From Verrucomicrobiales bacterium (GTDB lineage: Bacteria; Verrucomicrobiota; Verrucomicrobiia; Limisphaerales; J093): a stretch of DNA of 64,000 nucleotides. The stretch is from contig JABTUJ010000038.1 of assembly GCA_015075445.1 (NCBI GenBank), positions 41,218 to 105,217 of the forward strand, read 5' to 3'. Positions within the stretch are counted from its first letter, which is position 1; each line of letters opens with the position of its first letter. The translations under genes and the position numbers were made by a program. The notes below the pieces were generated by a model that saw only the letters and a list, made by a program, of their open reading frames with translations, was not told where the DNA came from and searched no databases. This document shows positions 32,685 through 42,111 of this stretch, piece by piece.

Positions 32685-33700
32685 GGGGTCAGTCCCGGCT
32701 ATTGGAGAGTTCGTCCTTGACGCCGTCGCTTCGCCCGAGTAAGCCCTCCCCCCATGGCCCGCAACTTGAGAGTCGAGTATCCCGGCGCGATCTATCACGT
32801 CATGAATCGGGGCGACCGCCGCGAACCCATCTTCAAGGACGACCCGGACCGGCAGCGCTTCCTGGAGACGCTGGCCGAGACCGTTCTCAAAACCGGGTGG
32901 CAGGTCCACGCGTATTGCCTGATGCCGAATCATTTTCACCTGGTGGTCGAGACGCCCCAAGCCAACCTGGTCGCCGGGATGAAGTGGTTCCTGGGCACGT
33001 ACACCAGCCGGTTCAACCGGCGCCACCGGCTTTGCGGCCACCTCTTCAGCGGGCGGTACAAGGCACTGGTCGTGGACGGCAGTGGCAACGGGTATTTGCG
33101 GACGGTCGGGGACTATGTCCACCTGAATCCGGTCCGGGCCAGGCTGTTGACCGAGGAGCAAGCGCTGAGCGATTACGCGTGGAGCAGTTACCCCGCGTAC
33201 TTGCGGGCGCCGTCCCAGCGACCGGGTTGGCTGCGGGTGGATCGGTTGCTGGGCGAGTGCGGGATCCGGCGGGACGACGCGGCGGGACGGCGCGCCTATG
33301 CCGCCGCCCTCGAGACGCGACGCCGGCGCGAGGAACCGGGGGAGTGGCAGGCGGTGCGACGCGGCTGGTTTCTGGGCGGGGCGGAGCTGAAGGATCGGTT
33401 GCTGGAGCAGATGGGGCGCGGGGTGGGCGAGCATCACGACGGCGACGCGAAACGGGAAACGGAGGAGCAGAGGGCCGAGCGGATCGTCGGGGAGGAGCTG
33501 CGCCGGCGCCGTTGGAGCAAGGCGGACCTGGGGCAACGGCGCAAGACGGAGAGGGAGAAGGTGGCCATCGCGGTGCGGCTGCGGCGGGAGACGGTGCAGA
33601 CGTTGGATTGGATCGCGCAACGATTGCAGATGGGCTGCCGGCACACGCTGGCGAACTGTCTGAAGAAGGCGAGGACCTACCAATAGCCGGGACTGACCCC
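32685..33700 (+). mobile_element. RAYT element with inverted terminal repeats
   Basis: Bounded by a 21-base repeat: GGGGTCAGTCCCGGCTATTG (plus G) at 32685-32705 and its exact reverse complement at 33680-33700. It holds one gene, a Y1/REP-associated tyrosine transposase (32754-33686). The right repeat overlaps the transposase stop codon. No target duplication is seen. Left insertion junction lies in a restriction-system operon remnant. Confidence 0.85.
32754..33686 (+). CDS. REP-associated tyrosine transposase (Y1_Tnp, IS200-like)
   Basis: A 310-residue HUH-type single-strand transposase of the RAYT group. Start M-A-R-N-L-R-V-E-Y-P-G-A-I-Y-H-V-M-N-R-G; the metal-binding HUH motif is in C-L-M-P-N-H-F-H-L-V-V (residues ~57-67); Y-V-H-L-N-P-V-R-A (~121) and the downstream D-Y-A-W-S-S-Y with candidate catalytic tyrosine (~142) follow. 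A C-terminal extension of ~130 residues is highly charged and ends in a helix-turn-helix-like segment (Q-T-L-D-W-I-A-Q-R-L-Q-M-G). The TAG stop falls within the right terminal repeat. RAYTs copy or maintain REP palindromes; here the matching repeats lie at its own ends. Confidence 0.92.
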   Translation: MARNLRVEYPGAIYHVMNRGDRREPIFKDDPDRQRFLETLAETVLKTGWQVHAYCLMPNHFHLVVETPQANLVAGMKWFLGTYTSRFNRRHRLCGHLFSGRYKALVVDGSGNGYLRTVGDYVHLNPVRARLLTEEQALSDYAWSSYPAYLRAPSQRPGWLRVDRLLGECGIRRDDAAGRRAYAAALETRRRREEPGEWQAVRRGWFLGGAELKDRLLEQMGRGVGEHHDGDAKRETEEQRAERIVGEELRRRRWSKADLGQRRKTEREKVAIAVRLRRETVQTLDWIAQRLQMGCRHTLANCLKKARTYQ

Positions 33701-33706
33701 GATGCC

Positions 33707-33784
33707 ATTGCAGATGGGTTGTCGGCACACGCTGGCGAATTGCCTGAAGAAGACGAGGACCTACCAATAGCCGGGACTGACCCC
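33707..33784 (+). repeat. second RAYT 3'-end fragment with terminal repeat
   Basis: Repeats 33623-33700 with five base differences after a 6-base spacer (GATGCC). In the transposase frame four of the five changes are silent (GGC/GGT, TGC/TGT, AAC/AAT, TGT/TGC) and one is A to T (GCG/ACG). It therefore reads as the last 20 codons of a different, once-functional RAYT copy plus the 21-base end, not as a simple recent duplication. On the minus strand it supplies the last codons and stop of comEC. Confidence 0.9.
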
Positions 33785-36157
33785 GCTGCCGCAACGCAAC
33801 CACACCGCGCCTGCATCGCTCGTGTACACCACCGGCCAACCGCCGGCGGCCAAGCGCTCGCGCAACGCCCGCGGAGCCAGCGCGGTCGCGGGGCGCTCAT
33901 CATCCGCCACCACGATCAGCCGCGGCTGCATGGCCTCGAGCAGTTCGTCGCTCAACGGCTGCCCCTTCACCGGCAACCCAGTCACCACCACGTCCGCCCG
34001 CAGATCCACCTCGCGCTCCAGCAGCGCCGCCTCGCCCGCCCGACCGAGATCGGAAAGGAGCAAAACGCGCGTACCAGCCACGTCGCGGGTGAGCACCACG
34101 GCGTTGTCATCCGCCTGCGTAAACGTGTCGTCCGCCCCCGGGTGCAACACGCGCCAACCGGCCAGGTCTTCCCCACGCACCACGCGTTTCCACCGGGCAC
34201 CTCCGCCCTCCAGAAGCCGCAGGTAATTGCGGTAGGTGGGCGAACGGGACCGCACCGGGCTCGTCCAGACACGCGTCGGTACCAGGTTGGTCTCGAGGAC
34301 CAACCCGCCGCCGGTGTGCCGCACATCGCCGTGTGTCAGCACCAGGTTGGCCAGTCGATTCACTCCCTGAGCGCGGAGGAACGGCAGGACCCGACGCTCC
34401 GCATCCGCCGCATTGCCGCAATCCACCAGCAGATCTTCGCGCGAGCCCGCCCGATCCACCCAGACGGCGTGACCGCCCCCCAACGGCAGCACCACCAGGT
34501 GCGTCTCGTCACGTCCGAGCCACAGCCGGAGCCCGCTCACCCCGAGCCAGGCGCAAGCCACCGCAGCCACCACCCACCGCCGTCGCGGGTGGCACAACCA
34601 CCCGGCCGCGACCATGCCAAGCACGGTGTAGTAAGCGACGACGTGGAGGGGACCCGGGCTCGGCACGTACGCGAACGCACCCGGCAGCCCGGCCGCCCCT
34701 TCACTCACGCGGATCATGGCCGCCATCCAGAACCAGGCGCTGTGGTTGAACCATTCGCTCAGCCACCCCGCCCACGGCGCGCAGGCCAGACTGGCGAGCG
34801 CACTCGTCAATGCGCCGCCGCTCAGAGGCACCACCAGCAGGTTGGCCAGCAGACTCACCGGCGTGACCAGGTGAAAGTACTGCGCCGCCAACGGCAACGA
34901 TCCCAGCCACGCCGCCAGCGATACCGCCAGGCTCGAGGTGACCGCGTGCAACGGCCGGTCCAACAGCCGTCGCCACGCGGGGATCCGGTCCGCCGGCAGC
35001 AGCGGGTCGGTCCGGCACAAACGATCCCGCAACTTCTCGAGGGGCGGCAGCCACCAGGCCAGGCTCAGGACCACCGCAAACGAGAGCTGAAACCCGACCT
35101 GGAAAAGCTGGCGCGGCTCCCACAGCAGCAGCACCAGCCCCGCCCCGGCCAGCGAGTTCAACAGGTTGCCGGGCCGCTCGAGGGCCCACCCCGCCACCAC
35201 CACCGTCATCATCAGCGTGGCCCGCACGGCCGACGGCTGCCAGCCCGTCGCCGCCGCGTAGAACCACAAGGCCGGCACCAGCAGGAACCCGATGACGCGC
35301 CGCGGCAGCCGGATCACCCGCATCACCGTTGTCAGGATGCCGGCGATAAGCAGCACGTGCAGCCCGCTGATGGCGAAGATGTGCAGCGTGCCTGACCGCA
35401 TGAACGGAGCGGCGACCTCGCCCGTGAGCGCGGTGCGCCAGCCGAGGGTCATGGCCCAAAGCAGTCGCAACGGCTCGTCCTCGACCGTCAGGCCGCGGGC
35501 CAGGGCGCGTTGGGCCCAACGGACGAACCGGTCGGTCAGCGGCGGGCGATCTGGCTGGGCCCGGCGCGCGGCCAGCCGCCAATCGTTCGTGGTTCGGGCC
35601 TCGAGCAGGTAGTGAATTCCCTGCCAACGAAAGTGCCGGCGGGCGTCGAAGAGGCCGGGCGCCCACGCCGCTGGCGGACGTTGCAGCACGCCGTAGACCT
35701 CGACGGTGCGACCGCCGAAGAACGCCTCGTCCAAGGGCGCCGGGGTGCTGACCACCACGCGACCGACGCCCCCTTGCCAGGCCCCGAAGGCTTCGAAGGC
35801 TTCGACCTCGAGGCGGGCGAGCGTGCGCGTCGTCTCGCGATCGCCAGCGCTGTAGAGACGCTGGGCGGGCGTGGCCACGAGCCGTCCGCGGACGGTGGTG
35901 AGGACGGGTTCGGCCCCCAACACGGTGCGCAAGTCATGCGGTGCGAGGACGACCGTGCGGCTGGTGAGGTTCACGACCCCAGCGAGGAACAAGAGCAGGC
36001 CCAGCAGCCAGGGATTCCCGCGTTCCCAGACCAGCGCCGCGCCGGCTGCCGCAAACGCCAGGGCAAACGCGCCCGCTAACGGAACGGCCACCCCCGCGGC
36101 CACGACCACGCCGCCCGCGTAGCACAAGGTCACCGGTACCAGGGGATGCTTGAGCAC
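33761..36157 (-). CDS. comEC: ComEC/Rec2 family DNA-uptake channel
   Basis: A 798-residue polytopic protein thought to pass transforming DNA across the inner membrane. Three parts: an N-terminal OB-like DUF4131 domain with helices (1-230), the competence domain with H-I-F-A-I-S-G-L-H-V-L-L-I-A-G (~262-276) and P-S-A-V-R-A-T-L-M-M-T (~313), and a metallo-beta-lactamase-like C-terminus with D-C-G-N, L-V-L-T-H-G-D-V-R-H-T-G-G (~605) and L-L-L-S-D-L-G. Start is a GTG at 36157. The last residues (G-V-S-P-G-Y-W) and the TAG are encoded by the RAYT terminal repeat, so the original end was altered; the core is intact. Confidence 0.88.
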   Translation of the reverse strand: MLKHPLVPVTLCYAGGVVVAAGVAVPLAGAFALAFAAAGAALVWERGNPWLLGLLLFLAGVVNLTSRTVVLAPHDLRTVLGAEPVLTTVRGRLVATPAQRLYSAGDRETTRTLARLEVEAFEAFGAWQGGVGRVVVSTPAPLDEAFFGGRTVEVYGVLQRPPAAWAPGLFDARRHFRWQGIHYLLEARTTNDWRLAARRAQPDRPPLTDRFVRWAQRALARGLTVEDEPLRLLWAMTLGWRTALTGEVAAPFMRSGTLHIFAISGLHVLLIAGILTTVMRVIRLPRRVIGFLLVPALWFYAAATGWQPSAVRATLMMTVVVAGWALERPGNLLNSLAGAGLVLLLWEPRQLFQVGFQLSFAVVLSLAWWLPPLEKLRDRLCRTDPLLPADRIPAWRRLLDRPLHAVTSSLAVSLAAWLGSLPLAAQYFHLVTPVSLLANLLVVPLSGGALTSALASLACAPWAGWLSEWFNHSAWFWMAAMIRVSEGAAGLPGAFAYVPSPGPLHVVAYYTVLGMVAAGWLCHPRRRWVVAAVACAWLGVSGLRLWLGRDETHLVVLPLGGGHAVWVDRAGSREDLLVDCGNAADAERRVLPFLRAQGVNRLANLVLTHGDVRHTGGGLVLETNLVPTRVWTSPVRSRSPTYRNYLRLLEGGGARWKRVVRGEDLAGWRVLHPGADDTFTQADDNAVVLTRDVAGTRVLLLSDLGRAGEAALLEREVDLRADVVVTGLPVKGQPLSDELLEAMQPRLIVVADDERPATALAPRALRERLAAGGWPVVYTSDAGAVWLRCGSGVSPGYW

Positions 36158-36247
36158 AGCCAGCGCGCCCCCCGCCCGCGGGACGCCGGTGGCATGGAAC
36201 CATCACCTCGCGCGGAGGGGCAAGCGCCCCCCGGGTTTTCCCCGGAT

Positions 36248-36703
36248 TTACCAGCGCTTGCGCCAGCGCCCCCAGCACCAGAGCAGGCCCAACGCGGCAG
36301 CGGCCCCGACGCTGTCGATCACCACATCCAAGGGACTCCCGAACCGCGCGGGCTCGAAGGCCTGATGCAGTTCGTCGCTGACAGCGTACCCCGTGCAGAT
36401 CAACAGCGCCCAACCGGCGCGCGCCCACGACCACGTGGCCGGCCACGGGCGGAACGTCCGGTTCAGCGCCGCGAGGACCAGCAGCGCCAGCAGCGCGTAC
36501 TCGGCCATGTGCGCTCCCTTGCGAAGCCAGAAGATCGTCGCCCAAAGCCGGTCCTCGGACAGGCCAGGCCAGAGCCAGCGGAGCAGCGGCGCGAGGAAAC
36601 GCGACGTTTGCTGGCTCGCCAGGAGACCGGTCGAGCCCAGGAAGATGGCGGTCATCCAGGCCAGCGCCGGCAGCCAGTAGATGAAACGACGGACGCGTTG
36701 CAC
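36248..36703 (-). CDS. VanZ family membrane protein
   Basis: About 150 residues with four hydrophobic helices: F-I-Y-W-L-P-A-L-A-W-M-T-A-I-F-L-G-S, then R-K-G-A-H-M-A-E-Y-A-L-L-A, the conserved Y-A-V-S-D-E-L-H-Q-A-F-E (residues ~105-116) and G-S-P-L-D-V-V-I-D-S-V-G-A-A. These are the standard VanZ-like motifs. Function in most bacteria is unknown (named for a teicoplanin-resistance accessory protein). There is no ATG in a sensible place; GTG at 36703 is chosen, with GTG at 36763 as an alternative. It follows the S9 peptidase gene closely. Confidence 0.75.
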   Translation of the reverse strand: MQRVRRFIYWLPALAWMTAIFLGSTGLLASQQTSRFLAPLLRWLWPGLSEDRLWATIFWLRKGAHMAEYALLALLVLAALNRTFRPWPATWSWARAGWALLICTGYAVSDELHQAFEPARFGSPLDVVIDSVGAAAALGLLWCWGRWRKRW

Positions 36704-36771
36704 CGCGGGAGCGAACCGGAAACCTGCGCGCCTCGCAAACCCGGATTGGCCGCACGCCGGCACCCGCCGCG

Positions 36772-38874
36772 TCAGGGCTCCAAGTACTCGGCCAGCCAGG
36801 CGAACACGGTCTGATGCCAGAACTCGCTGTTGCGGGGCTTGTTCACCCAGTGTCCTTCGTCCGGAAAGTAGAGGAACTTCGAAGGCACCCCACGGCGCTG
36901 GAGGGCGGCAAAGAGGTTCATGCCCTCGGTGACGGGGATCCGGAAATCCAGCTCGCCGTGAATCACCAGCGTGGGCGTCTGGAAGCGGCCGGCCAACCGG
37001 TGCGGCGACCAACGCTCGAAGTCCGGGTTCACCCACGGGATGCCGTGATCCCATTCATCGAACCAGAGCTCGTCCGTCGCGCCGTACATGTTCACGAAGT
37101 TGTAGACCCCGCAATGGCTCACCAGGCAGCGGAACCGGTCGGTCTGACCCAGGAACCAGTTGACCATATAACCGCCGAAGGAGGCGCCCGCCGCCGCCAT
37201 CCGGTCCGCCTTCACGTACGGCTGCTGTTCGAGCCAGCTCACGCCGGCCATCAGGTCCTCGTAGCATCTGCCGCCCCAGTCACCGCTGATCTCGTCCACG
37301 AACCGTTGGCCAAAGCCGGTGCTGCCGCGGGGATTGGGCAGGGCCACCACATAGCCTTGCGCCGCCCAGAGCTGCGGGTTCCAGCGATAGGACCAACCAT
37401 CCAGCCAGGCCCCCTGCGGCCCTCCGTGCACCATGAAGACCAGCGGGTACCGCTTCCCCGCCTCGAACCCGGGCGGCTTCTTCAACCACATCTGGATCGG
37501 CGTGCCCCCGGCTCCGCTGTACCAGACTGACTCGGGCGCCCTGACGGACCAGTCGCGCACGATCGCGTCGTTCACCCCGGTCAGTGCTCGCAGACTCCCC
37601 GTGCCGAGCTCCGCCACCAACACCTCGGCCGGGCGTGACAAGCTTGCCCGCGTCAACACCAGCGACCGGCCATCCGGCGTGACTTGCACGCCCCCGTTGA
37701 CGCCCCCCACCACCACGCGCTTCACCGCCCCGCCCGCCACCTCGACCCGCCACAACGGCCGCGTGCCCTGTTCTTCCGCCTCGAAGTACAAGGCGCGGCT
37801 GTCCGGCGCCCACACAAACGCCTCCACGCTCGCATCGAACCCGGTGGTCAGACTCCGCCGCTCGCCCGTCGCGCGATGCAACAGCCAGAGCTGCCACCGA
37901 TCCGCCTCGAAACCTGCCCGCTCCTGCGCGCGGTAAGCCAGGTACTTGCCGTCGGGTGAGTACCGCGGAAAGCCGTCCGCGGCCGGATTGACGGTGAGCT
38001 GACGACGCTCGCCCGTGGCCAGGATCACGGCGTAGAGATCGTGGTTCGTGCTCCAGGCCTCCTCCCGCGTGGGCACGGGGGTCGCCGTGTACGCGAGCTC
38101 CTGGCCATCCGGGGAAAACGCGAAGTCGTCCCCCGCCGAGAAGGTCGAGGAGGTCGGCACCGCATCCCGGTCGCCCGGCGTGACATCGCGCGGGTCGCCC
38201 ACCGCGGCCCCGTTCCGCACCGGCACAACGAACAGGTGCTGCCGTTTGCCCTCGACCCAACTATCCCAGTGCCGGTAGAGGAGCTGCGTGAAGACGCGGG
38301 CTTTGACCGGGCTTTGCTCGCGTTCGGCCATCCGCTCGCGGTTGAGCTTGTCGCTCTCCGGGAACGGGCGGTCGGAGAATTCCGGCCAGACCGCCGACAC
38401 GAAGGCAATGTGCGCGCCGTCCGGTGACCACACCGGCTGGCTGGCCTCGGTGGCCAACGTCGTCAACGGCCGCGCCTCGCCGCCGTCCGTCGCCAGCGTG
38501 TAGAGCTGGAAGGTGCCGCTGCGGTTGGACTCGAAGACCAGCCACCGGCCATCCGGCGACCAGCGCGGGTGGCGGTCGTGCTTCGGGCTGCGCGTGAGCT
38601 GTCGGGGTTCACCCCCGTCCAGCGGAACCAGCCAGAGGTCGCTGTCCAGCCGGTTGCCCTCGCGGTCCACGCGGGTCACGACGTAAACCACCGAGCGTCC
38701 ATCGGGGGAGACTTGCGGATCCTCGACGCGCGCGCACCGGAACAGGTCCTCGATTTCCATGGGTCGCGAGGCCGCGGTCTGGCCGGCGGGAGCACTGCAC
38801 AAGACGGCCAGCGTCAAGCCCAACAGCCCCTTCGCGACAGCCTGGCGCGGGTTCAAACGGGAGGCATCACTCAT
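36772..38874 (-). CDS. S9 family prolyl oligopeptidase-like peptidase
   Basis: A 700-residue exported serine peptidase. The signal peptide (residues ~12-33) is followed by a TolB/WD40-like propeller with many W-S-P-D-G and F-S-P-D-G-type repeats, for example near 70, 110 and 210. The C-terminal alpha/beta-hydrolase has the full triad: Ser in G-A-S-F-G-G-Y-M (~545), Asp in H-G-E-L-D-F-R-I-P (~630) and His in D-E-G-H-W-V (~665). It hydrolyses short peptides, often after proline, in the periplasm. ATG at 38874 gives a compact signal peptide; the upstream open frame is not convincing. Followed by VanZ. Confidence 0.9.
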   Translation of the reverse strand: MSDASRLNPRQAVAKGLLGLTLAVLCSAPAGQTAASRPMEIEDLFRCARVEDPQVSPDGRSVVYVVTRVDREGNRLDSDLWLVPLDGGEPRQLTRSPKHDRHPRWSPDGRWLVFESNRSGTFQLYTLATDGGEARPLTTLATEASQPVWSPDGAHIAFVSAVWPEFSDRPFPESDKLNRERMAEREQSPVKARVFTQLLYRHWDSWVEGKRQHLFVVPVRNGAAVGDPRDVTPGDRDAVPTSSTFSAGDDFAFSPDGQELAYTATPVPTREEAWSTNHDLYAVILATGERRQLTVNPAADGFPRYSPDGKYLAYRAQERAGFEADRWQLWLLHRATGERRSLTTGFDASVEAFVWAPDSRALYFEAEEQGTRPLWRVEVAGGAVKRVVVGGVNGGVQVTPDGRSLVLTRASLSRPAEVLVAELGTGSLRALTGVNDAIVRDWSVRAPESVWYSGAGGTPIQMWLKKPPGFEAGKRYPLVFMVHGGPQGAWLDGWSYRWNPQLWAAQGYVVALPNPRGSTGFGQRFVDEISGDWGGRCYEDLMAGVSWLEQQPYVKADRMAAAGASFGGYMVNWFLGQTDRFRCLVSHCGVYNFVNMYGATDELWFDEWDHGIPWVNPDFERWSPHRLAGRFQTPTLVIHGELDFRIPVTEGMNLFAALQRRGVPSKFLYFPDEGHWVNKPRNSEFWHQTVFAWLAEYLEP

Positions 38875-39119
38875 GGCGAAAGCAGGCGCAAAGCCGCGCG
38901 GGGTGTCAAGCGCGCCGGCGGATGGGCTGCGGACTTTGCCTCCGGTTTGCGCATGGGAGAGTGATGTGCCCTGACCGAGCCGCCCTCGGCCGTGCACCGG
39001 ACGTGGGGCGGCGCTGCATTGCTTTGCCGGATCGCAGACGAGCTCAGCTCGCCTGCGAGGCCGAGCAACAGGCGAAGGCGGGCGCATCGGAAAACCAAGA
39101 CAACATCGAACACCAAAGC

Positions 39120-41960
39120 ATGAGGAAAACAGACATGAGACGACGGCCGCGAAGCTTCCGCAAACTCAGGCTGGCAGGCCTTGCGCTCGCCTTGGGCCTG
39201 CTGGGTTTCACCACCCAAGCCCAGACCACGACGCCCGGCGTGGCGGTCGAGATCCTGGGCGTGGGTGCCGAGTTCCTGCTCGGCGGCGACCTCACCGACC
39301 CGGAGAACGACGGCCTTGATGAACTGGGGGCCGCGGACGACCCGTCCTGGAACTGGAAGAGCATCAGCGCCAGCCACGAACCGGACTTCGAGGGCGGCGA
39401 GAACGCCTTCAACATCTTCGACAACAAGGTCGGCGGCGGGAACGACAAGTGGTGCTGCGACGACCCCACCCCGGACAACCCGGTCTGGGTGGCGGTCGAG
39501 TTTGACCGACCGTACCGGCTCACGCACTTCACCGTGACGTCCGGCAACGACACCCCGACGCGGGATCCGACGCACTGGGCGATCCAGGGTTCGACCGACG
39601 GTGTGAACTACACCGACATCTACCTTTTCTACGACACGCTGGTGCCGTGGACCGAGCGCAACCAGGTCGTGAAGTTCACCCTGCCGGTGCCCGCCGCCCC
39701 CTACAATTGGTTCCGCTACATCGCCTACGAAACCCCTGCCGACCTCCATCAGATCAACGAAATCGAGTACTTCGGCATCGTCGGCGAACTCGTGGACACC
39801 GACCAGGACGGCATGCCCGACGATTACGAGATCGCGAAGGGTTTTGACCCGAACGATCCGAGCGATGCGGCCGAGGACTGCGACGGCGACGGGGCCACCA
39901 ACCTCGAGGAGTACCTGGCCGGCACCGATCCCTGCGACACCACCAAGCCGACGATCGTCGGGATCGCCAGCACGGCGTCTTTCAACACGGTGATGATCAC
40001 CTTCTCCGAAGAACTGGACCCGGCCACCGCCACCGCCACGGCCAACTACACGATCACCCCCAGCCTGGCGGTCACCGCTGCCTCGTACAGCCGTCGGGTG
40101 GTGACCCTCACCACCGGTGCCCAGACCCCGGGCGGCACGGCGTACACGGTCGCGGTCAGCGGGGTGCAGGACACCTCGAAGAACGCCGTGGAAGCGGGCA
40201 CGCAGGCCACCTTCTACTCGTACCTCATGACCCGGACCGGCGTGCTCAAGTTCTCCTTCTGGGGTGGTATCGCCGGCACGGCCGTGCAGGCGCTCTATGA
40301 CGAGTTCCTGCGCTATCCGGACTCCCCCGACTGGACCGGAGCGGTCTTCTCGTTCAATAGCCGGGACATCCTCCCCACCGACGCCAACGACAACTACGGC
40401 GCCACCATCGAGGGTTACCTCACCCCGACTGAATCGGGCTCCTACCGTTTCTTCGTCTACAGCGATGACGCCTCGGAGTTGTACCTCAGCACCGACGCCA
40501 CTCCGGACAACCTGTGGTGGATCGCCGCGGAACTGGCCTGCTGCAATGCCTTCACCGAGCCCGACGGTGTGCATACGCGGACCTCGGAGCCGATTGCCCT
40601 GGTCGCCAACCAGCGGTACTTCATCCGCCTGGTCTACAAGGAAGGGGGCGGGGGCGACTACGGCCAGGTGGCCTGGCGCAAAGAAGGTGACCCGACGCCG
40701 GCGGCCTCCCTGCGGCCCATCCCGGGCAAGTACCTCTCGGCCGCCATGGACCTCCCCGCCCCGGCCGAGGGCGCCTTCGTCACCCAGACCCCGGCCCCCA
40801 ACGCCCGCAACGTCATGCCCGACGCAACGATCACCATCGCCCATCGGGACGGCAAGACGGCGTGGACGGCTGAGAATGTCAGCCTCAAGCTCAATGGTGT
40901 GGCGGTGACACCGACCTTCACCAAGGACGCCAATGTCGCGACGATCACCTACAAGCCCAGCGCGATGTTCCCGAGTGGTTCGACACATACCGTGAGCCTG
41001 GGCTACCTCGACGCGGGTGGCCAACCGACCACGACCGAGTGGTCCTTCGAGGTGACCGAGTACAAGGGCCCGATCCTGGACAAGGTCAACGGTTACGCCG
41101 CCATCCTTCTGGGTGCCGCCCAGCAGACTGCCGACCAGGGCGGACACACCGGCGCCGCGGGTGACCTCGCGCTCGACACCGGCGTCGTGGCCGGCGTGGG
41201 CTACGTGGCCGACGCCAGCTTCCTCAACGCGGCCACGGCGGACGACACGCTCAGTGTCGCCTTCTTCCTCAAGCTCCGCTCCGTCCGTGCGGGCTCGGCC
41301 TTCTGGGCCAACTCGCCGAGCAGCAACAACGGCACCCGCGGCTACCAGGCCCACGTGCCGTGGAGCGACTCGACCATCTACTTCGACTCCTCGGGTTGCT
41401 GCGGGGCAGACACCCAACGGATCAACCTGAACATCGATCAGTTCCTCGGCTACAGCGGCGACGCAAGCTGGTGGCAGCAATGGCACCACTTCGCCTTCGT
41501 CAAGGACGGGGCCGAGAAGCGGATCTACATCAACGGGCAGTTGTTCCACTCCGGGGGCGGCGACCCGCTGAAGACCGACTTCACCAGCCTGCTCATGGGC
41601 GGCGGCCCGTCGGCCACGGAGAACCGGATGGACGGTTTCCTCGATGACTTCGTCATCTACAACGGCGCTCTCACGCAGGCGCAGGCCAACTCGCTGTCCA
41701 CCGGCGCGGCGCCGAGCTCGATTGCGGGCCTGATCGCGCACTGGGACTACAACGACCAGCCGGCGGCCACCGTCACCCTCAAGGCCGTGCGTTCCGGCGC
41801 CAACGTCACCGTCACCTCCGAACCGGCGGCGCTGCCGGCGGGTTGGGTGCTGCAAACCGCGCCGAGCGTCAACGGGCCGTGGACCACCCAGGCCGGGACG
41901 ACCCCGGCCACGGTGCCCATCGGCGCCGACAACGCATTCCTTCGGGCGGCCAAGCCCTAG
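39120..41960 (+). CDS. secreted PA14/LamG-domain protein
   Basis: A 946-residue exported protein of unknown role, probably sugar-binding. Signal peptide after M-R-R-R-P-R-S-F-R-K (A-L-A-L-G-L-L-G-F-T-T-Q-A-Q). In order: a discoidin-like module with many Trp/Asp (residues 35-220), calcium-type repeat D-T-D-Q-D-G-M-P-D-D-Y-E (~223) and D-C-D-G-D-G-A-T-N-L-E-E-Y (~255), an Ig-like domain (~275-360), a PA14-like domain (G-Y-L-T-P-T-E-S-G-S-Y-R-F-F-V-Y-S-D-D, ~435), a second Ig-like domain, and a LamG/concanavalin-like domain (~660-860) with H-H-F-A-F-V-K-D-G and I-Y-I-N-G-Q. The C-terminus ends A-F-L-R-A-A-K-P. A second in-frame ATG is at 39135. Confidence 0.8.
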   Translation: MRKTDMRRRPRSFRKLRLAGLALALGLLGFTTQAQTTTPGVAVEILGVGAEFLLGGDLTDPENDGLDELGAADDPSWNWKSISASHEPDFEGGENAFNIFDNKVGGGNDKWCCDDPTPDNPVWVAVEFDRPYRLTHFTVTSGNDTPTRDPTHWAIQGSTDGVNYTDIYLFYDTLVPWTERNQVVKFTLPVPAAPYNWFRYIAYETPADLHQINEIEYFGIVGELVDTDQDGMPDDYEIAKGFDPNDPSDAAEDCDGDGATNLEEYLAGTDPCDTTKPTIVGIASTASFNTVMITFSEELDPATATATANYTITPSLAVTAASYSRRVVTLTTGAQTPGGTAYTVAVSGVQDTSKNAVEAGTQATFYSYLMTRTGVLKFSFWGGIAGTAVQALYDEFLRYPDSPDWTGAVFSFNSRDILPTDANDNYGATIEGYLTPTESGSYRFFVYSDDASELYLSTDATPDNLWWIAAELACCNAFTEPDGVHTRTSEPIALVANQRYFIRLVYKEGGGGDYGQVAWRKEGDPTPAASLRPIPGKYLSAAMDLPAPAEGAFVTQTPAPNARNVMPDATITIAHRDGKTAWTAENVSLKLNGVAVTPTFTKDANVATITYKPSAMFPSGSTHTVSLGYLDAGGQPTTTEWSFEVTEYKGPILDKVNGYAAILLGAAQQTADQGGHTGAAGDLALDTGVVAGVGYVADASFLNAATADDTLSVAFFLKLRSVRAGSAFWANSPSSNNGTRGYQAHVPWSDSTIYFDSSGCCGADTQRINLNIDQFLGYSGDASWWQQWHHFAFVKDGAEKRIYINGQLFHSGGGDPLKTDFTSLLMGGGPSATENRMDGFLDDFVIYNGALTQAQANSLSTGAAPSSIAGLIAHWDYNDQPAATVTLKAVRSGANVTVTSEPAALPAGWVLQTAPSVNGPWTTQAGTTPATVPIGADNAFLRAAKP

Positions 41961-42011
41961 TGTCGCCCGATACGGCCGAGCGTTCCGCCCACGGAACGTT
42001 CGCTGACTCAC

Positions 42012-42047
42012 GAGGGGGTCGGACATGTCCGGCCCCCTCTTTGGTTT
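42012..42047 (+). terminator. intrinsic terminator after the PA14/LamG gene
   Basis: GAGGGGGTCGGAC pairs with GTCCGGCCCCCTC over 13 positions (one G-T pair) with a 2-base AT centre, and is followed by TTTGGTTT. It lies about 50 bases after the stop codon at 41960, in the right orientation. Confidence 0.85.
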
Positions 42048-42111
42048 GAGTCTGAGTTCGGGTTGCGTCTCGGAATTCCCTCCTCCCATCGCCGACCGCA
42101 GCAGGGAGTCG

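Noticed and set aside
10568..33700. 114-bp elements and the RAYT ends as one repeat family
   Set aside because: They share only GGGGTC at the tip; the rest (GCATCTTAACA against AGTCCCGGCTA) is unrelated.
32582..35395. Long plus-strand open frame running through the RAYT and comEC
   Set aside because: Out of frame with the transposase and antisense to comEC; Arg/Pro/His-rich nonsense.
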